From assembly GCF_000368565.1 (NCBI RefSeq), contig NZ_KB849549.1, positions 1-64,000 of the forward strand: a DNA stretch of 64,000 nt, written 5' to 3'. Below are positions 43,595 through 53,038 of the stretch, piece by piece. Both the position numbers and the translations under genes were made by a program. Numbering within the stretch: position 1 is the first letter of the stretch; each line of letters begins with the position of its first letter. This stretch comes from Acinetobacter gerneri DSM 14967 = CIP 107464 = MTCC 9824 (GTDB taxonomy: Bacteria; Pseudomonadota; Gammaproteobacteria; Pseudomonadales; Moraxellaceae). Below the pieces are notes generated by a model. The model searched no databases and was not told where the DNA came from. It saw only the letters and a program-made list of their open reading frames with translations.

Positions 43595-44716
43595 TTATGG
43601 ACTTGGTTCTTCAGTTGAAGCTTCTGGAGCAGCTTGTTCTGGGCTTGCGTCCGAAGGTACAGATGTATCAGATTTACCTTCATCGCCTGAGAATAGGTCA
43701 GCAATTTCACTGTTATCTTCTTTTGAATCCCAGAAATTGGTATATCCATCATCTGGCGCACGTTGCCCTGTATTTTCAGTCCAGTAACGATCCGCAATTT
43801 CTTGCATGATCTGCCCTGCCATACCATCAATCAATCTGAATTCTGGATTGACAGGTTTATCATCTGCACGCGATGCGCCGTAAGCTTGCAAGGCAGCTCG
43901 AATTTTATCATTATCACCACTTGCTTGAGCCGTCATAGCATTGAGGGCATAAGCTAAGCGCACACCTTTTTGATCAGCAATCTGCATAGATTGATTCAAA
44001 GTTTGATATGGATCTGGTTTACCGTCACCCGAACCAGGAAGCAAAGTCCAAATGGTTGCACGTGTTGCATTTGGTGCGCCCCAGAACTTGGTATTATCCA
44101 AACAAGCCATACCACGTTCTACAATCCCTGCAATATCTTTAGGAACGTTAACTTGACCACCCGAATTGATGTCATTGGTCATGGCTTGCAAACCACTCAT
44201 CATGCCCAGTAAATACACCATTTGATCAAGATCTTTATGCATTTTTGGGCAAGAATCGCCCAGTTTAAATTTATATTTTGCCTGCCAACGCTCAGCAAAT
44301 AATTGATATGCCGTATATTGACGTTCTGAAGCTAAAGCAGCCCAACGTTTTTGCTCTACACGTGCATCTTGCGCTTCAGAAATTTGATTATTTTTGGAAG
44401 CACGTAAATAACGTAATTCAGCGTCTACAGACTGACGCTCTGCACACATTCCAGAAGCTGAATAGAGCAATACCGCCATTTTAGTAGGATCAGCCCCCAT
44501 ATCTTTGGTTGCCATAATTGCTGGAGTCAAAGCAGTACCTGCATGGCACGCCATATCGACATCACCCATTTTTAAAATTGGCGGTACGATGTGTTTGTTA
44601 CTAAATCCGATTGCAACATTTGCACCAGATTTAACGACATAAGAACAACCAGATAAAATTGAAGAAGCAACGAAAGCAGTCAAGGCGAGACGGCTTAACT
44701 TTTGGACTTTAGACAT
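43595..44716 (-). CDS. Uncharacterised lipoprotein, possible TRAP T-component (TatT-like)
   Basis: The 373-residue protein has a signal with lipobox LSGC (Cys about residue 24). The rest is helical and Ala/Asp/Lys-rich, with the conserved-looking stretch MACHAGTALTPAIMATKDMGAD and an acidic tail of about 40 residues (SDTSVPSDASPEQAAPEAST). Together with the adjacent TRAP permease gene it suggests a TRAP-associated outer-membrane T-component, which in other systems has TPR-like helices. This role is an inference from context. GAGGACAGG precedes the start. Confidence 0.65.
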   Translation of the reverse strand: MSKVQKLSRLALTAFVASSILSGCSYVVKSGANVAIGFSNKHIVPPILKMGDVDMACHAGTALTPAIMATKDMGADPTKMAVLLYSASGMCAERQSVDAELRYLRASKNNQISEAQDARVEQKRWAALASERQYTAYQLFAERWQAKYKFKLGDSCPKMHKDLDQMVYLLGMMSGLQAMTNDINSGGQVNVPKDIAGIVERGMACLDNTKFWGAPNATRATIWTLLPGSGDGKPDPYQTLNQSMQIADQKGVRLAYALNAMTAQASGDNDKIRAALQAYGASRADDKPVNPEFRLIDGMAGQIMQEIADRYWTENTGQRAPDDGYTNFWDSKEDNSEIADLFSGDEGKSDTSVPSDASPEQAAPEASTEEPSP

Positions 44717-44876
44717 TATTCCTGTCCTCTAATAATTTTGTTTATATCCTTTTGACTTAAAATATCAGAAGCAATCACGCAATAAAAGAGTAATTGCTCT
44801 AATTTTATGATGTAAATGTGCCATATTTATTATTTTATTTAATTGACCATAGGAACTTTGTTCACTAATTTTAGGC

Positions 44877-44915
44877 AAAAAAAAGTAGCATTGCGACGGT
44901 TCGGCACATGCTACT
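44877..44915 (-). terminator. Terminator of the small membrane protein gene
   Basis: An 8-bp stem, AGTAGCAT (44884-44891) with ATGCTACT (44908-44915), is followed on the minus strand by a run of eight T. Confidence 0.85.
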
Positions 44916-44932
44916 TATCAAACGGAAAACTC

Positions 44933-45076
44933 TCAGGAGAGTTTATTGGTTTTAAGCTTACGCTGTTCAATGTTACGTTGTTCAAATCGTTCCCTCAGCA
45001 CAGTTCCTAGTCTTCCTACACTAATCGCTAAAAAGATAGCGATGACCAAGAACCACCACGTATGAATTTCACCCAT
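44933..45076 (-). CDS. Small membrane protein, 47 residues
   Basis: The ATG (45074-45076) is preceded by GAGGGA eight bases upstream. The frame ends at TGA (44933-44935). The product begins MGEIHTWWFLVIAIFLAISV: one membrane helix of about 17 residues, then a basic, Arg/Gln/Glu-rich tail (RERFEQRNIEQRKLKTNKLS). A terminator follows 18 bp later, so this is a complete small transcription unit. I do not recognise a family. The N-terminal helix and basic cytoplasmic tail suggest a regulator of a larger membrane protein. Confidence 0.7.
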   Translation of the reverse strand: MGEIHTWWFLVIAIFLAISVGRLGTVLRERFEQRNIEQRKLKTNKLS

Positions 45077-45279
45077 TTGGAAATCCCTCATTCGCTGTTG
45101 GTAAACCTAATTTAACTGGAGTTTAAAATTTGTACGGTATAAATTGTCTAACAATGCTGATATTTCAGTTTATTTAGTCCATTTGGTCTGACAAAAATAA
45201 TAATTTGATTTTTTTAAAACCTATATGTTTGTTTTATAATATTTTTATAATTTTAAGATAATATACAGCTGTCTAACAA

Positions 45280-45687
45280 TCACTGCAATTTAGCCCAAGT
45301 TTTTAAACTTTTCCACTGTAATGCGGACACTTGATCCTGCCAAACCAACAAAGGTCGCTGCTTTTTTTCACTAAAATAAATCAAAATATACAATTGATGA
45401 TCGAGTATTTTTTCTATTTGAACACGAGCGGGTTGCTCTTGCTCTGCATATTTTAAAGTCCAATCTTGCTGATCCAGATGTTCAAAATGTTGAGCAAAAG
45501 GTAATTTCAAAAAAATAATATAAGCAATACTGGCGAATAACAGCGCACTTAAAAATAGCCAAATATTTAAAGTTTGATAACAACAGTAGCTGATCAATAG
45601 ACCTAAAAAAAGCTGCAACGCAATCGACATTCGACTGCGTTTAAAATCAAAACTCAAATATTGAATTTGCTCAAATGACTTAGCCAT
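45280..45687 (-). CDS. CptA/YgfX-like membrane protein
   Basis: The 135-residue protein has two membrane helices (about residues 22-60) and a soluble C-terminus. In many gamma-proteobacteria the gene after sdhE codes for YgfX/CptA, an inner-membrane protein linked to cell division and to SdhE. Here it starts inside the sdhE end, overlapping by eight bases, and has the same helix layout. Sequence identity cannot be shown by eye, so the assignment rests on position and topology. Confidence 0.7.
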   Translation of the reverse strand: MAKSFEQIQYLSFDFKRSRMSIALQLFLGLLISYCCYQTLNIWLFLSALLFASIAYIIFLKLPFAQHFEHLDQQDWTLKYAEQEQPARVQIEKILDHQLYILIYFSEKKQRPLLVWQDQVSALQWKSLKTWAKLQ

Positions 45688-45937
45688 GAACGTAATTTTT
45701 AAGTTTTAAAATAAAAGTTTTGATCTCAGGACGTGGTGGTTCTGTCACTTCCATAAACCAATCTAAAAGATCAGGATCTTCTTGGTCAACCAACTCTTTA
45801 AACAGTGCTTTTTCTGCAGCATCTGCTTGCAAATAATGTTGTTTTACATAGGGATCAAAATAAACATCAATTTCTTTTAAACCGCGACGTGCACGATAAA
45901 CCACTTTACGTTCTTCTAGTGTCATTTCTTCAGACAT
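45680..45937 (-). CDS. sdhE: Succinate dehydrogenase assembly factor SdhE
   Basis: It is a small protein that delivers FAD to succinate dehydrogenase/fumarate reductase flavoproteins. The hallmark RGxxE motif is in RARRGLKEID (about residues 16-25). WFMEVTEPP near the C-terminus is also family-conserved. The length of 85 is normal. AAGGGG lies ahead of the ATG. It is translationally linked to the CptA-like gene by an 8-base overlap. Confidence 0.93.
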   Translation of the reverse strand: MSEEMTLEERKVVYRARRGLKEIDVYFDPYVKQHYLQADAAEKALFKELVDQEDPDLLDWFMEVTEPPRPEIKTFILKLKNYVHG

Positions 45938-46116
45938 GCTTTACCCCTTCGGCTGTGACGGACTTCGTTTAACTGATCCAAATGTATTTTCTAAAAATAG
46001 GCAAATTGACCAAACTGATCATTTAAATAAAATAAATGAGCATTCATCTCATTGTACCAAAATCGTGCATCTTTTAATTTTTAAAAAGCAATAATATTTT
46101 TTGGGAAACAATAAAA

Positions 46117-47289
46117 ATGCAATCAGGTGCAATTCGTCCTTTAGCCAATATGCTACCACGTAATTTATACAATGAAGAACATGAAGCATTTCGTGACACA
46201 GTACGTAAATTTTATGAAAAGGAAGTCGTTCCTAATATTGAAAAATATGAAAAACAACAACATGTAGACCGTGACTTGTGGAATAAAGCAGGTGAAATGG
46301 GCTTACTTTGCACCACCATGCCTGAAGAATATGGTGGTTACGGTGTTGATCGTCGTTACAGTGCAATTTTAATCGAAGAACAAGCTTATGCTATGGACTC
46401 TTCAACAGGGTTTTCACTGCATTCTGACATTGTAGCCAACTATATCAATAACTTCGGCAATGAAGAACAAAAGAAAAAATGGCTTCCAAAGATGGCATCT
46501 GGTGAGGCTGTGACTGCAATTGCAATGACTGAACCCGGTACTGGATCTGATTTGCAAGGTGTACGTACCTCTGCTGTATTAGATGGTGATGAATACGTTA
46601 TCAATGGCTCAAAAATCTTTATTACTAATGGTTATCTGTGCGATATGGCCATCGTGGTATGTAAAACAGGCAATAGTGATAAAGGCTCTGCCAATCTATC
46701 TTTGCTGATCGTAGAAGCTGATCGTGCTGGATTTACCAAAGGTAAGCCACTCAATAAAATTGGGATGAAAGGACAAGATACTTGCGAATTATTTTTTGAT
46801 AATGTCCGTGTCCCTAAAGAAAATCTACTGGGTATGGAAGGTATGGGCTTTATCATGCTCATGAAAGAATTGGCGTGGGAGCGTATGCTGGTTGCGATCA
46901 TCTGCCAAGCAGGTGCAGAAGCCGCTTTTGCACATACAGTCCAATACACCAAAGATCGTAAAGCTTTCGGCAAGCCAATTGGTGCATTCCAAAACTCACG
47001 TTTTAAACTTGCTGAATTGCGTACTGAAATTGATTTCTGCCGTGCTTATCTTGATCGCTGTATGGAACTACAACTTGAAGAGAAATTAGGCATCGATGCT
47101 GCTGCAGCCGCAAAATACAAAATTTCTGATATGTTCTCAAAAGTGGTAGATGACTGCTTACAATTGCATGGCGGTTATGGCTATATGCTCGAATATCCGA
47201 TCGCACGTGCCTATATCGACAACCGCGCAAATCGTATTTATGCAGGAACCAATGAGATTATGAAAGAATTGATTTCACGTTCTCTATAA
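46117..47289 (+). CDS. Acyl-CoA dehydrogenase
   Basis: It is an FAD enzyme of beta-oxidation (390 residues). Substrate/flavin blocks include TAIAMTEPGTGSDLQG (about residues 135-150) and QLHGGYGYMLEYPIARAY (about 348-365). At the position where medium-chain enzymes have the catalytic Glu (Y-E-G-T) this one has Y-A-G-T. The base is instead likely the Glu in ELAWERML (about 250), as in long-chain and isovaleryl enzymes. GGGAAA precedes the ATG. A terminator follows. Confidence 0.93.
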   Translation: MQSGAIRPLANMLPRNLYNEEHEAFRDTVRKFYEKEVVPNIEKYEKQQHVDRDLWNKAGEMGLLCTTMPEEYGGYGVDRRYSAILIEEQAYAMDSSTGFSLHSDIVANYINNFGNEEQKKKWLPKMASGEAVTAIAMTEPGTGSDLQGVRTSAVLDGDEYVINGSKIFITNGYLCDMAIVVCKTGNSDKGSANLSLLIVEADRAGFTKGKPLNKIGMKGQDTCELFFDNVRVPKENLLGMEGMGFIMLMKELAWERMLVAIICQAGAEAAFAHTVQYTKDRKAFGKPIGAFQNSRFKLAELRTEIDFCRAYLDRCMELQLEEKLGIDAAAAAKYKISDMFSKVVDDCLQLHGGYGYMLEYPIARAYIDNRANRIYAGTNEIMKELISRSL

Positions 47290-47315
47290 TTTCTTAAAGA
47301 AAATACATTTATCTC

Positions 47316-47346
47316 AAGCCCCTCTCCGACTAGGAAAGGGGCTTTT
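47316..47346 (+). terminator. Acyl-CoA dehydrogenase terminator
   Basis: A 12-bp stem with one mismatch (AAGCCCCTCTCC against GGAAAGGGGCTT) runs into TTTT. Confidence 0.85.
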
Positions 47347-47353
47347 TATTATA

Positions 47354-48210
47354 GGGTGTGTTGACATTTGCAGTATGGAACTTAACCTACAATGGTAACC
47401 AAATAAATATACAAGCAAGAGCGACAGCACTTTGATAATTACGCTTTAGCTTGTCATATCGAGTTGAAATTCCTCTAAATTGTTTTAACCTACAGAATGA
47501 ATTCTCAACTAAGTGCCTGATTTTATAGATATGCCAATCCATATGATCATTGTTAGACTTAGTGTTTGATTTTCTAGGAATATTTGACTTAGTTTTTGTT
47601 TGCTCAATTTGAGTCCTGAAGTTGTCTGAGTCATAACCTTTATCAGCACATAATATTTCTGATTCAGTTAAATCTAATTTTGATACCAGATCAGGGGCTA
47701 TCTTAATATCATGGGAAGTTCCATCTGAAATAATAAACTCAATGGGATTACCATTAGAATCAACTGCTAAATGTATTTTTGAACTATTACCACCGATACT
47801 TTTGGAAATATCTTGATTATTAATACCTGAAGAATGCTGGTGTGCCCGTACGTGGCTACCATCAATAAATATCCATTCTTTATCAGCATGTTTACTAAAT
47901 AATTTAAAAATATTCATAAACTTATCATTTTTAGACCAACGATTGTATTTCTTAAAGATAGAGTTTGGCTTACCAAATTCTTGAGGTAAATCTCTCCAAG
48001 GACAACCTGTTCTGATACGAAATAGAATAGCTTCGATAAAATTTCTTAAATTTAGTTTGAGATAAATATTAAAGTGACGGAAAATAGAAAGTAACTTAGA
48101 CCAGTGTTGATCATTCAGCATTGTACGAGGCATAGCGGGGGTAAAATTGGGTTTGGCGATTTAATTTTACTATCTCGCTATTTTTTTAGGCAACAAATGT
48201 CAACAGACCC
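47354..48210 (-). mobile_element. IS5-family insertion sequence (IS427-group-like)
   Basis: It is a complete element of 857 bp. Terminal inverted repeats start GGGTGTGTTGACATTTG at the left and, reversed, GGGTCTGTTGACATTTG at the right, one mismatch in 17. The flanks show a 2-bp TA on each side, the kind of short duplication this group makes. It carries one uninterrupted transposase gene. It sits between the acyl-CoA dehydrogenase terminator and a convergent hydrolase, disrupting nothing that I can see. Confidence 0.9.
47387..48133 (-). CDS. IS5-family transposase
   Basis: It is a 248-residue DDE transposase. FIDGSHVRAHQHSSG holds the first catalytic Asp, CADKGYDSDNFR the second, and HLVENSFCRLKQFRGISTRY the Glu. 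Many related elements need a frameshift to make the full protein; here it is read in one frame. It is intact, so the element could still move. Confidence 0.94.
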   Translation of the reverse strand: MPRTMLNDQHWSKLLSIFRHFNIYLKLNLRNFIEAILFRIRTGCPWRDLPQEFGKPNSIFKKYNRWSKNDKFMNIFKLFSKHADKEWIFIDGSHVRAHQHSSGINNQDISKSIGGNSSKIHLAVDSNGNPIEFIISDGTSHDIKIAPDLVSKLDLTESEILCADKGYDSDNFRTQIEQTKTKSNIPRKSNTKSNNDHMDWHIYKIRHLVENSFCRLKQFRGISTRYDKLKRNYQSAVALACIFIWLPL

Positions 48211-48314
48211 TAATTTAAAAATATTTAATCACACAGAATGTCTCATTTCCATTTGGCGAAAATCGGTGAGCAGAAAGTTAGAATGAAATATCTTATTCCT
48301 CTTCTATAAAACCA

Positions 48315-49115
48315 TCAGCCAATATCACTCAGAAATTCTTTCACGACTTCCAAAACTTCTGCCTGTTTTTCAATATGAGGAAAATGCCCACAGTCTTTTA
48401 AAATATACAATTCATTTTCACCCTGACTCAGATCGACAAAACGTCGAGGCTGTTCAAGCGTTGCATATTCATCATTTTCACCATGAATCGCCAAAACTGG
48501 GCAAGTGATCTGCACCAGATACTCATCCAAATTCCAATTTGCAAAAGCATCAGATAACCATGTCTCAGTCCATGCATCTAGCACCCATTGCGTTTTGTCA
48601 GCATGATATTTGGCTAAACGACTCAATAATTTTTCATTTTTAAAGTTTTCTTTGGCGACCCGAATTCCGTCTAAAGTTACTTGCTCTACTTTGGATTGTG
48701 CGGATTCACTAATCAATGCTTGGCATTGTTCTGGATAAAGTACTGCACAGATACTGGCCATTCCGCCACCAACACTATGCCCCATCACCACAAATTGATT
48801 GATCGCATATTTTTTTAAAATATCAGGCAATATCGACCTAGCTTCATCCTCAACAAAGCTATATTGCAAAGGATGCTCAAGCCGACTGGACTGACCGAAA
48901 CCCAAACGATCATAAGCAATAACATCACGCCCTGTGAGTAGTGCTAGTTTTTCTGGAAAATCACGCCAAAGTGCCACACTGCCTAAAGATTCATGAAATA
49001 AAATAATCGGGGCAAGAGCTACAGAAGATCTATTTTCAGATACTTTCCAAATTTTGATAAAAATTTCGCCCTGAGCCACACCGATCTTATCTTCTATGAT
49101 TTCAAGCTTATCCAA
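48315..49115 (-). CDS. Alpha/beta hydrolase
   Basis: It is a 266-residue alpha/beta-fold hydrolase. The nucleophile elbow is MGHSVGGGMAS (Ser about residue 113), the acid is in HGENDEYATLEQPRR (about 215) and the final His in LKDCGHFPHIEKQA (about 244). The oxyanion-side block ILFHESLGSVALWRDFPEKL replaces the usual HGxxG with HESLG. The substrate is unknown. almA starts its own unit upstream, separated by a terminator. Confidence 0.88.
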   Translation of the reverse strand: MDKLEIIEDKIGVAQGEIFIKIWKVSENRSSVALAPIILFHESLGSVALWRDFPEKLALLTGRDVIAYDRLGFGQSSRLEHPLQYSFVEDEARSILPDILKKYAINQFVVMGHSVGGGMASICAVLYPEQCQALISESAQSKVEQVTLDGIRVAKENFKNEKLLSRLAKYHADKTQWVLDAWTETWLSDAFANWNLDEYLVQITCPVLAIHGENDEYATLEQPRRFVDLSQGENELYILKDCGHFPHIEKQAEVLEVVKEFLSDIG

Positions 49116-49194
49116 AGCAAATACTCCTTTATTTTATTTATTATTAACATATTTTTGCAGCAAAAAAGTTGAACCTATAAGTTCTAAAAACAAA

Positions 49195-49214
49195 AAAGGA
49201 GCCGAAGCTCCTTT
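49195..49214 (-). terminator. almA terminator
   Basis: An 8-bp stem, AAAGGAGC with GCTCCTTT around the loop CGAA, is followed by T residues on the minus strand. Confidence 0.9.
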
Positions 49215-49273
49215 ATTTCATTTTATCTTAGACTGCTATTTTCTGTGCTTTAAGCTAAAACAGAGCTTGCAAC

Positions 49274-50764
49274 TTAAGATACTAATTTAGGCTTTTGTTG
49301 AGATTGGCTTGAGCGTTTATGGAATTTGAGTACGCTGTCTTCAAATTTCGCTTGTTTAAGTTCTTTACGATCAGCCAAATAGTTGTTGGTGACTTTCCAA
49401 GGTGCATGTTTACCTTGTTTAGGCATCACATCCGCAGCACGAGCGATATATCCTGAACTTAGACTACCCATTACGGTATCTTCCATCAATTCAGTTTGAT
49501 CGCCAACTGCAATCACTTCGTCATAGCCTTTTTTGTCCATATAAGTCAGCAGGCGACAAATATAATCAGCAGCAATATCAACTTTCAATGTCCAAGAGGC
49601 ATTGATATAACCAATGATCATTGCCATATTAGGAACATCACTCACCATCACACCCTTATAAAGCATGTGCTGAGAAGTATTCATTGGCTGATTGTCTATC
49701 GTCGCTTTGATACCACCTAAAATTTGGATTTCAAGACCTGTTGCAGAGACAATAATGTCTGCATCTAAGTGTTTACCTGATTTTAACTGAATACCAGTTT
49801 CAGTAATTTTTTCGATCTGATCAGTTTCAACGCTCGCTTTACCTGAACGCAAAATTTTAAATAAATCACCATCTGGCACAACGCACAAACGCTGATCCCA
49901 AGGATTATATGATGGAGTAAAGTGTTTCATATCCACTTTGCCCTTCAATTGCATTTCGATTGATTTCAATAAAAACTTACGTAATAACTTGGGTTGTTTC
50001 TGTGCAATCGCATAAATACCACGCTGCATCCCGATGTTACGGGCACGAGTCAGTTTATAAGCAACATCTTCAGGTAAAACCTTACGCATCTTGTCATAGA
50101 CAAAATCAATCGAAGGAATAGATGCGATATACGTTGGCGAGCGTTGCAACATTGTCACATGTTCAGCACCACCTTTTGCCATTGCTGGAACTAAGGTAAT
50201 TGCTGTTGCACCACTACCGATAATAACGACTTTTTTACCTTTATAATCTAGATTTTCAGGCCAGAATTGTGGATTAACAAATTCACCTTTAAATGCTTCT
50301 TTATTTGGAAAATCAGGCTGATAGCCTTGATCGTAATTATAATAACCTGTGCAACCTACAACAAAATTTGCAGTCCAAGTCGATTTTTTCTGCTGTGCAT
50401 CTTCAACCACAACTGACCAAAGTTTGCTATTTGAATCATAATTGGCAGTAAGAACACGATGTCCGAAGTTGATTTTGTCTTTAATTTTGTATTCATCAAC
50501 CACTTCTGCAAGGTAGCCCTTAATTGCTGGACCAGCTGCAAGGACATTTGATTGTTGCCATGGTTTAAAATTGAAACCAAAAGTAGACATGTCTGAATCT
50601 GAACGAATACCTGGATATTTAAATAAATCCCAAGTACCACCAAAGCTTTCACGACGCTCTAAAATTTGATATTTGCGGTTTGGGCAGTTACGTGTAAGGT
50701 GAGCTGCAACACCGATGCCTGAGATACCAGCACCAACAATTAATACATCAACATGCTTGTCCAT
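49274..50764 (-). CDS. almA: AlmA-type long-chain alkane monooxygenase
   Basis: It is a flavin-dependent monooxygenase (496 residues) linked in Acinetobacter to growth on very long n-alkanes. The FAD motif is VLIVGAGISGIGVA (about residues 7-20); GGTWDLFKYPGIRSDSDM is the characteristic block. The NADPH-binding motif is VVIIGSGATAITL (about 186). The sequence fits the AlmA proteins I know of this genus. Some relatives are Baeyer-Villiger monooxygenases, so the exact chemistry is not certain. It has its own terminator. Confidence 0.9.
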   Translation of the reverse strand: MDKHVDVLIVGAGISGIGVAAHLTRNCPNRKYQILERRESFGGTWDLFKYPGIRSDSDMSTFGFNFKPWQQSNVLAAGPAIKGYLAEVVDEYKIKDKINFGHRVLTANYDSNSKLWSVVVEDAQQKKSTWTANFVVGCTGYYNYDQGYQPDFPNKEAFKGEFVNPQFWPENLDYKGKKVVIIGSGATAITLVPAMAKGGAEHVTMLQRSPTYIASIPSIDFVYDKMRKVLPEDVAYKLTRARNIGMQRGIYAIAQKQPKLLRKFLLKSIEMQLKGKVDMKHFTPSYNPWDQRLCVVPDGDLFKILRSGKASVETDQIEKITETGIQLKSGKHLDADIIVSATGLEIQILGGIKATIDNQPMNTSQHMLYKGVMVSDVPNMAMIIGYINASWTLKVDIAADYICRLLTYMDKKGYDEVIAVGDQTELMEDTVMGSLSSGYIARAADVMPKQGKHAPWKVTNNYLADRKELKQAKFEDSVLKFHKRSSQSQQKPKLVS

Positions 50765-50925
50765 TTTCTTTTTATTACCTTTAACGAGTACATTTTTATT
50801 TAATCACAAATTTGACAATACACAATGTCAAGTTTAAATATTTTTCGTATTTTTTATGTCAATTCGGGACATCATCACAAAATTGTCAAACAATCATTCT
50901 CCCAATGACAAATTTTAGACAATAA

Positions 50926-50952
50926 AAAAGGTCGGTATAAAACCGACCTTTT
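50926..50952 (-). terminator. Ribosomal supercluster terminator
   Basis: An 11-bp perfect stem, AAAAGGTCGGT with ACCGACCTTTT, has a 5-base loop and is followed by T residues on the minus strand. It lies 30 bp past the rplQ stop and should end the alpha operon. Confidence 0.95.
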
Positions 50953-50981
50953 CATAATTTAAAAAGCGTGAGCTTTAGAAA

Positions 50982-51359
50982 TTATTCAGCTGAAGATTTA
51001 ACTTCACGATCTACTAGCTCTACATAAGCCATCGGTGCAGCATCACCTGCACGGAAACCAGCTTTAAGAACACGTAGATAGCCGCCGTTACGTTCTTTAT
51101 AACGAGGGCCAAGAACTGTAAATAATTTACCTACAGTTGCTGCTGAACGAGTACGAGCAAACGCCAAACGACGGTTTGCTACAGTATCGTTTTTAGCTAA
51201 AGTGATTAAAGGCTCAGCAACACGACGTAATTCTTTAGCTTTAGGAACAGTAGTTTTAATTAACTCATGTTCGAACAAAGAATTAGCCAAGTTTTGGAAC
51301 ATCGCTTTACGATGGCTGCTTGTACGGCCTAATTTCACACCACTATTACGATGACGCAT
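50982..51359 (-). CDS. rplQ: 50S ribosomal protein L17
   Basis: The 125-residue protein opens with MRHRNSGVKLGRTSSHRKAM, the L17 signature. It sits near the peptide exit tunnel of the large subunit. It is the last gene of the alpha operon, 18 bp after rpoA, and precedes a strong terminator. Confidence 0.98.
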   Translation of the reverse strand: MRHRNSGVKLGRTSSHRKAMFQNLANSLFEHELIKTTVPKAKELRRVAEPLITLAKNDTVANRRLAFARTRSAATVGKLFTVLGPRYKERNGGYLRVLKAGFRAGDAAPMAYVELVDREVKSSAE

Positions 51360-51377
51360 GGTGATAGTCCTACTTAA

Positions 51378-52385
51378 TTAACGGCTACGATAGGCGAAAC
51401 GGTCATCCATACGGAGACTAGCTGGTGGCCAGTTCTCTAAACGCATGCCGAGTTGTAAGCCTTTCGAAGCTAGAACATCTTTGATCTCTGTCAACGATTT
51501 TTTACCTAAGTTAGGAGTTTTTAACAACTCAACTTCAGTACGTTGAACGAGATCACCAATGTAGTAAATATTTTCTGCTTTCAAACAGTTAGCAGAACGA
51601 ACAGTAAGCTCTAGATCATCTACTGGACGAAGCAAGATTGGGTCAACTTCTTCACGAGGTTCTTGAGCAACTGGAGCTTGATCTTTCTGAAGATCTACAA
51701 AAATTGCAATTTGTTGTTGCAAAATTGTAGCCGCTTTGCGGATCGCTTCTTCTGGATCTACAGTACCATTTGTTTCAAGATCAATGATCAGCTTATCAAG
51801 GTCAGTACGTTGTTCTACACGAGCATTTTCAACTGTGTAAGACACGCGCTTAATTGGGCTATAAGAAGCATCTAATTGCAAACGACCTACAGGACGTGTT
51901 TCGCCTTCAGGGAAACGAGAATCAGATGTTTCATAACCACGACCTTGAGAAACTTTCAGGCGCATTTTTAAATTGCCTGATGCACTCAAAGTGCCGATCA
52001 AGTGTTCAGGGTTAACCACTTCAACATTATGAGGTAAACGAAGGTCAGCGGCAGTTACATCGCCAGGACCTTGTTTTTCTAATGTTAAATATGCTTCATT
52101 TTGATCGAACAGCTTAATAGACAATCCTTTTAGGTTCAGCAAGAGCTCGACGATGTCCTGCTGCAAGCCTTCTAAAGTACTGTACTCGTGCTCGACACCT
52201 TCTATTTCAACTTCTACCACAGCTGCGCCAGGTAAAGAAGACAATAGGATGCGACGTAAAGCATTACCTAGAGTATGGCCAAAACCACGTTCTAAAGGTT
52301 CCAGAATCACTTTTGCCGAGGTCCCGCTTGCCGCTTCGACCTTGATCGCTTGCGGAGTTAGAAACTCGTTTGCAGTACGCGTCAT
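51378..52385 (-). CDS. rpoA: RNA polymerase alpha subunit
   Basis: It is a 335-residue subunit. The N-terminal assembly domain shows GFGHTLGNALRRILLSSLPG (about residues 34-53). The C-terminal domain (from about 250) contacts UP elements and activators: LELTVRSANCLKAENIYYI holds the expected Arg, Asn and Cys, and LGKKSLTEIKDVL is the second helix-hairpin-helix. GAGG precedes the ATG. It lies between rpsD and rplQ, as usual. Confidence 0.98.
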   Translation of the reverse strand: MTRTANEFLTPQAIKVEAASGTSAKVILEPLERGFGHTLGNALRRILLSSLPGAAVVEVEIEGVEHEYSTLEGLQQDIVELLLNLKGLSIKLFDQNEAYLTLEKQGPGDVTAADLRLPHNVEVVNPEHLIGTLSASGNLKMRLKVSQGRGYETSDSRFPEGETRPVGRLQLDASYSPIKRVSYTVENARVEQRTDLDKLIIDLETNGTVDPEEAIRKAATILQQQIAIFVDLQKDQAPVAQEPREEVDPILLRPVDDLELTVRSANCLKAENIYYIGDLVQRTEVELLKTPNLGKKSLTEIKDVLASKGLQLGMRLENWPPASLRMDDRFAYRSR

Positions 52386-52402
52386 TATTGCTACCTCAAG
52401 GA

Positions 52403-53026
52403 TTATTTAGAATACAATTCTACAATCAAGCTTTCGTTGATTTCAGCAGGTAAATCAGAACGATCAGGTGCAGCTTTGAAGGTACCTTCTAATTTTGAAT
52501 GATCAACTTCCATCCAAGCAGGGATACCACGTTGCGCAGCTAATTCAATTGCGTTTTTAATACGTAATTGTTGTTTAGCACCTTCGTGAACTGCAATTAC
52601 ATCACCAGATTTAACTTGAATAGACGCGATGTTTACACGACGGCCATTCAAAGTAATGCTACGGTGACTTACAAGCTGACGAGCTTCTGCACGTGTAGAA
52701 CCAAAACCCATGCGATAAACGACGTTATCTAGGCGGCTTTCAAGCAATTTCAACAAGTTTTCACCTGTTGCACCTTTAACACGAGCTGCTTCTTTATAGT
52801 AATTACTAAATTGACGCTCTAACACACCGTACATACGACGTACTTTTTGTTTTTCACGTAATTGTAGTGAATACTCAGATTGCTTACCGCGAGCTTGGCC
52901 ATGTTGACCAGGCGCTTTAGCATGTTTTTTAGTTTTGACGTCAAACGGTTTAACGCCAGATTTTAACTGCAGGTCTGTCCCTTCGCGGCGAGAGAGTTTG
53001 CATTTTGGACCAATATAACGAGCCAT
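52403..53026 (-). CDS. rpsD: 30S ribosomal protein S4
   Basis: The 207-residue primary 16S-binding protein begins MARYIGPKCKLSRREGTDL. The S4 RNA-binding domain is at about residues 97-160 (RLDNVVYRMGFGSTRAEAR). There is only one Cys in the N-terminal region, so it is the zinc-free type. In E. coli S4 represses the alpha operon; a hairpin ahead of rpsM here may be the target (inference). Confidence 0.98.
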   Translation of the reverse strand: MARYIGPKCKLSRREGTDLQLKSGVKPFDVKTKKHAKAPGQHGQARGKQSEYSLQLREKQKVRRMYGVLERQFSNYYKEAARVKGATGENLLKLLESRLDNVVYRMGFGSTRAEARQLVSHRSITLNGRRVNIASIQVKSGDVIAVHEGAKQQLRIKNAIELAAQRGIPAWMEVDHSKLEGTFKAAPDRSDLPAEINESLIVELYSK

Positions 53027-53038
53027 GAATGTTTCTCC

